DNA of 9,592 nt from Planctomycetota bacterium. Lineage in GTDB: Bacteria; Planctomycetota; Planctomycetia; Pirellulales; Thermoguttaceae. The stretch spans positions 1 through 9,592 of the forward strand of contig JAJYGU010000436.1 of assembly GCA_021784975.1 (NCBI GenBank), in the 5' to 3' direction. Below are positions 7,232 through 9,592 of the stretch, piece by piece. The notes below the pieces were generated by a model. That model did no database searches. It had not been told where the DNA came from and saw nothing but the letters and a program-made list of their open reading frames with translations. Every line of letters starts with the position of its first letter. Position 1 is the stretch's first letter. The position numbers and the translations under genes are program-made.

Positions 7232-8077
7232 TTAGCAAGCCCCCCGGCCGACATCCCGCTGGCACGCCGGGCAGAAAAACGTCGACCGCTGGGCCTGCAC
7301 GATCCGCACGATCTCGCCACGACCGCAGCGGCCGCACCTCTGTCCGTCACGCTGATACACCCGGAACTCGTACTCGCCGGGCTCATCGCGGGCGGGGCGG
7401 TAGGTATTGTCGCGCAGGGTGGAACCCTGCCGGCGAATCGCCTCCCTGAGCACCTTGCCCATCTGGGCATGCAGTCGTCGCCATTCTGGCGGGCTCAGCC
7501 GGTTGCAGGGCTTGGCCGGATGGATGCCCGAGCGGTGCAGCATCTCGGAAGCGTAGATGTTGCCGATGCCGGCTACTGCCCGCTGGTCCAGCAGGGCCAC
7601 CTTGATGGCCCGGCGACTGGCGGCCAGCCGCGAGCGCAGCTCAGCCGCCGAGATTTCCAAGGCGTCGGGCCCGATCTTTTTGGGGCCGTAGCGGCCTTCG
7701 AACTCGGCGGCGGAAACCAGCCGCACCACCCCCAGCCCGCGCCGGTCCCAAAACAGCAATTGCTTGGCCAAACCAGATAGTTCGAAAACCACGCGGAGGT
7801 GCCCGCGGTCCGGCGGATCGGCCAACAGGACTAGCCCCGCCATACGCGGCGCCAGAACGATGCGATCACCCGAGTTCAATTCGAGCACGATCCGTTTGCC
7901 GATCCTGCCGACGCCGACAATCCGCCGGCCGACCACTCGCCGGCGAAACTCGCTCGGGGGCGGGGTGATGGTGATCGACTGGAGCCGCGAACGGGGGCGG
8001 CGAAAGTCGCGAATGGCGCAGCCGGCCACGCGGGCAATGCCGCGGCGCATGGTTTCGACTTCGGGCAGTTCAGGCAT
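7232..8077 (-). CDS. mutM: Formamidopyrimidine-DNA glycosylase MutM/Fpg
   Basis: Base-excision repair enzyme that removes 8-oxoguanine and formamidopyrimidines and nicks the strand. It is 281 residues, slightly longer than E. coli Fpg. The mature catalytic N-terminus is intact (MPELPEVETM: Pro2 nucleophile, Glu3, Glu6), fixing the start at 8077. Lys61 in GKRIVLEL corresponds to the conserved beta-hairpin lysine. The helix-two-turn-helix carries AVAGIGNIYASEML (167-180, Asn173). A zinc finger with Cys248, Cys251, Cys269 and Cys272 and the DNA-contacting Arg264 in QAQRST closes the protein. Two positions deviate: the void-filling loop reads LAPRMAG (Met79) and the later DRRGLG places Leu115 where Phe is usual. 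It lies 67 bases upstream of the HMGL-like gene on the same strand; that gap holds only a short GCCGA/TCGGC stem at 7217-7229 and no convincing terminator, so read-through is possible. Confidence 0.97.
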   Translation of the reverse strand: MPELPEVETMRRGIARVAGCAIRDFRRPRSRLQSITITPPPSEFRRRVVGRRIVGVGRIGKRIVLELNSGDRIVLAPRMAGLVLLADPPDRGHLRVVFELSGLAKQLLFWDRRGLGVVRLVSAAEFEGRYGPKKIGPDALEISAAELRSRLAASRRAIKVALLDQRAVAGIGNIYASEMLHRSGIHPAKPCNRLSPPEWRRLHAQMGKVLREAIRRQGSTLRDNTYRPARDEPGEYEFRVYQRDGQRCGRCGRGEIVRIVQAQRSTFFCPACQRDVGRGAC

Positions 8078-8109
8078 GCAGGACTGGCTTCCGGTTCAAT
8101 TGGTACCTT

Positions 8110-8115
8110 GTTATA
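8110..8115 (-). promoter_or_regulatory. Candidate -10 box of mutM inside the repeat arm
   Basis: TATAAC on the minus strand (5 of 6 to consensus) lies 32 bases before the mutM ATG, a reasonable distance. No good -35 box is seen at 16-18 bases. The box falls inside the left outer arm of the inverted repeat 8102-8250. Confidence 0.3.
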
Positions 8116-8154
8116 CTGTTTGCGGGCGAAAATGGAACTTTCGCCGCGACGACT

Positions 8155-8218
8155 ATTGTAACCCGAAGCGTAAGCGAGGCAGGCGGTTTCGTCCCTCGCT
8201 TACGCTTCGGGTTGCAAT
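8155..8218. repeat. Planctomycete-type interspersed palindrome (inner stem)
   Basis: AACCCGAAGCGTAAGCGAGG at 8160-8179 is exactly complementary to 8194-8213, with a 14-base loop. With one T-G wobble the stem extends to 25 pairs (8155-8179 with 8194-8218). I recognise this arm as a sequence recurring between genes in Pirellulales-type genomes, where it also yields spurious small proteins containing NPKRKRG or SLTLRV; both peptides appear when this stretch is translated. It is not followed by a T-run and lies between divergent genes, so a terminator role is unlikely. Confidence 0.85.
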
Positions 8219-8303
8219 CATTTTCGCCCGCGAGCACTGAATAGTGTACCGACCGCACCGTGCGGCGCAAACCGGCCGCAGCAGGCGGCCATTTTTCGGA
8301 CCG

Positions 8304-8424
8304 CCGGGTGGCCCCGATTGCTTTGCAATCGGGGTGCCGCAAGGTCCAAGAGGGGCCGGGGGCGGCACAAACAGCCTCTTGCGGCTGCGCCGCCCGGATA
8401 GTGGAGCTATCCGGGCCACCCCGG
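8304..8424. repeat. Cluster of hairpins in the leader of the oxidoreductase gene
   Basis: Several nested inverted repeats follow each other. CCCCGATTGC (8312-8321) pairs perfectly with 8325-8334 across a TTT loop. CAAGAGG (8347-8353) pairs with 8375-8381. CCCGGATAG (8393-8401) pairs with 8407-8415. The ends, GGGTGGCCC (8306-8314) and GGGCCACCC (8413-8421), are complementary, so the block can close into a multi-branch structure or switch between pairings because the outer arms share bases with the hairpins. It resembles another class of planctomycete intergenic repeat; no coding frame is credible. It would form part of the 5' leader of the gene at 8480 if transcription starts upstream. Confidence 0.6.
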
Positions 8425-8479
8425 GGGCCTGCCCAGGTACGCGTCCAACGGGAATTGTCGGTCCAGGGAGAACAATCCC

Positions 8480-9592
8480 ATGAAGAAACTGCGTTACGGC
8501 ATTGTCGGCGGCGGATTCATCGCCATGTTCCAACTCCGTGCCCTCTGCGAGGTACCCGGAGTCGAAGTGGTGGGGTTCGTGTCGCGGGATCCGGTCGATC
8601 ACTTGATCGCCTTTGCCGCGGCTAATGGTTTGGGCGAAGCCCAAAGCTTCCCCAGCGTCCAAGAGATGGCCAAGCACGTGGACGTGGTGGCGATCTGGGC
8701 GCCCAACTTCGTCCGTCTGCAAATCGTCGAGGAGCTGGTAGACGCGGTAAAGGCGGGCGCCGAGTTGAAGGCCGTCATCTGCGAGAAGCCGCTGGCGCGG
8801 AATCTGGCCGAAGCCCGGCGCATGCTGGCGCTGATTCGCGAAATCCGCGTGCCCGACGTGTACTTCGAGAACCAGCTTCACATGAAGGTGTTTAAGACCC
8901 AACGCGCGCAGCTCGCGCCGGTTGCCAAGTTGATGGGACCGCTGTCGCTGGTTCGTTCGAGCGAAGAACACGCCGGGCCGCACAGTGCCTGGTTCTGGGA
9001 CCCGACGCGGCAAGGCGGCGGGGTGATGAGCGACATGGGTTGCCACTGCCTGGCGGTGGGTTGGTACGCGCTGACGCCGCCCGGCAAGCCGCTGCGGTTC
9101 CTGCAACCGCAGTCGGTCACGGCCGACCTCGCCCTGTTGAAATGGGGCGCGCCGCGCTGGCGGAAAGATTTGCTCGACCGTCTCGGGGTGGATTACGCCA
9201 AGACCCCGGCCGAGGACTTCGCTACCGGCACGGTAACCTATCGCAATCCCGAAACCGGGCAGTCTGCCAAGGCCCAGTTCACCGTCTCCTGGATGTACGA
9301 CAAGCAAGGCCTGCGGCTGTTGATGGATGGCCTGGGACCGGGATACGGCTTCGAGATGAACTCCCTCCGGTCGCCGTTGGAGGTCTTCATCGGCGACGTG
9401 GCTGCCAGCAGCGTGGCCGATGCCGAAACGGCCCTGGAAAAGCAGCAGTCCAGCCGCGGGCTGATCACCATTCAGCCCAACGAACCCGACCTGTACGGAT
9501 ACACCGACGAGAACCGCGACGCGGTGGCCGCGATCACCCAAGGCCATGCGGCACTGTTGGACTGGGAATTCGGCTTGGAGATCACCCGGCTG
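8480..9592 (+). CDS. Gfo/Idh/MocA family oxidoreductase, 3' end cut by window
   Basis: NAD(P)-dependent dehydrogenase of the glucose-fructose oxidoreductase/inositol dehydrogenase family; 371 residues are visible and the frame is open at the edge. The Rossmann start KLRYGIVGGGFIA (3-15) has the G-x-G-G-G-F-I variant. Cys101-Glu102-Lys103-Pro104 is the family's EKP signature. GGGVMSDMGCHCL (179-191) holds Asp185 and His189, the expected catalytic pair. The start has AGGGAG nine bases upstream. There is no Tat signal at the N-terminus, unlike many planctomycete members, so it should be cytoplasmic. The substrate is probably a sugar, polyol or derivative but cannot be told from sequence. Its orientation is opposite to all other genes here and no promoter was recognised in the repeat-filled region before it. 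Confidence 0.93.
   Translation, partial: MKKLRYGIVGGGFIAMFQLRALCEVPGVEVVGFVSRDPVDHLIAFAAANGLGEAQSFPSVQEMAKHVDVVAIWAPNFVRLQIVEELVDAVKAGAELKAVICEKPLARNLAEARRMLALIREIRVPDVYFENQLHMKVFKTQRAQLAPVAKLMGPLSLVRSSEEHAGPHSAWFWDPTRQGGGVMSDMGCHCLAVGWYALTPPGKPLRFLQPQSVTADLALLKWGAPRWRKDLLDRLGVDYAKTPAEDFATGTVTYRNPETGQSAKAQFTVSWMYDKQGLRLLMDGLGPGYGFEMNSLRSPLEVFIGDVAASSVADAETALEKQQSSRGLITIQPNEPDLYGYTDENRDAVAAITQGHAALLDWEFGLEITRL

Larger units (their letters stand above)
8102..8250. repeat. Compound nested inverted repeat (outer arms)
   Basis: An outer pair of arms, 8102-8134 and 8219-8250, encloses the inner palindrome. The inner 13 bases of the outer arms are perfectly complementary (GCGGGCGAAAATG at 8122-8134 with its complement at 8219-8231). 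Beyond that they match imperfectly out to GGTAC/GTACC at the tips, with one single-base gap. On the right the outer arm abuts the inner palindrome; on the left a 20-base unpaired stretch (8135-8154) separates them. The whole forms one long imperfect cruciform of about 150 bases, like a small non-autonomous element (MITE-like) or an expanded REP-like unit. It carries no plausible coding frame. Confidence 0.7.

Noticed and set aside
7165..7470. Extended N-terminus of the HMGL-like enzyme
   Set aside because: The extension overlaps the mutM 3' end and encodes Ser/Arg/Ala low-complexity sequence; the family-like protein begins at ATG 7164.
8160..8213. Rho-independent terminator or CRISPR unit
   Set aside because: The stem has no T-run and sits between divergent genes, so nothing ends there. 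Only one palindromic pair is present, with no regularly spaced direct repeats, which rules out a CRISPR array.
8153..9547. 464-codon minus-strand open frame across the repeat and the oxidoreductase
   Set aside because: It is antisense to the Gfo/Idh gene with its clear motifs, and its end is translated palindrome sequence.

Overview
The window is GC-rich bacterial DNA, almost certainly from a planctomycete, probably of the Pirellulales type. The main clue is a 20-base palindrome arm (AACCCGAAGCGTAAGCGAGG and its complement) at 8160-8213, a repeat I recognise as recurrent between genes in that group. The gene content, the weak Shine-Dalgarno signals and the many antisense open frames created by high GC all fit. 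The assignment rests on recognition, not on a search.

Layout: eight protein-coding genes are supported. Seven are on the minus strand and read right to left: mutM (8-oxoguanine DNA glycosylase), an HMGL-like acyl-CoA condensing enzyme of the isopropylmalate/homocitrate/Re-citrate synthase type, a DUF5752-type protein, a treT-type trehalose glycosyltransferase, a small orphan antitoxin followed by broken remnants, glgX (glycogen debranching enzyme), and the first half of treZ, which runs off the left edge. One gene is on the plus strand at the right end: a Gfo/Idh/MocA oxidoreductase, cut by the right edge. Between the divergent mutM and oxidoreductase lies a roughly 400-base gene-free stretch filled with two compound inverted-repeat structures.

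Function: the left two thirds is about storage glucan and trehalose. GlgX removes side chains from glycogen and releases malto-oligosaccharides. TreZ, with a TreY that must lie elsewhere, turns malto-oligosaccharide ends into trehalose. TreT is a second, independent route that links or exchanges glucose and trehalose through NDP-glucose. It is translationally coupled (TGATG) to the DUF5752 protein, which suggests a partnership. The two trehalose modules are separated by a decayed toxin-antitoxin spot: an intact Unstab_antitox-type antitoxin, a 21-codon stub that looks like the start of a RelE/ParE toxin, and a C-terminal fragment resembling DUF4160.

The least expected structures are the nested inverted repeat at 8102-8250, whose outer arm overlaps the probable mutM promoter, and the toxin-antitoxin graveyard at 3193-3611. 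I saw no CRISPR array, tRNA, rRNA or complete mobile element.
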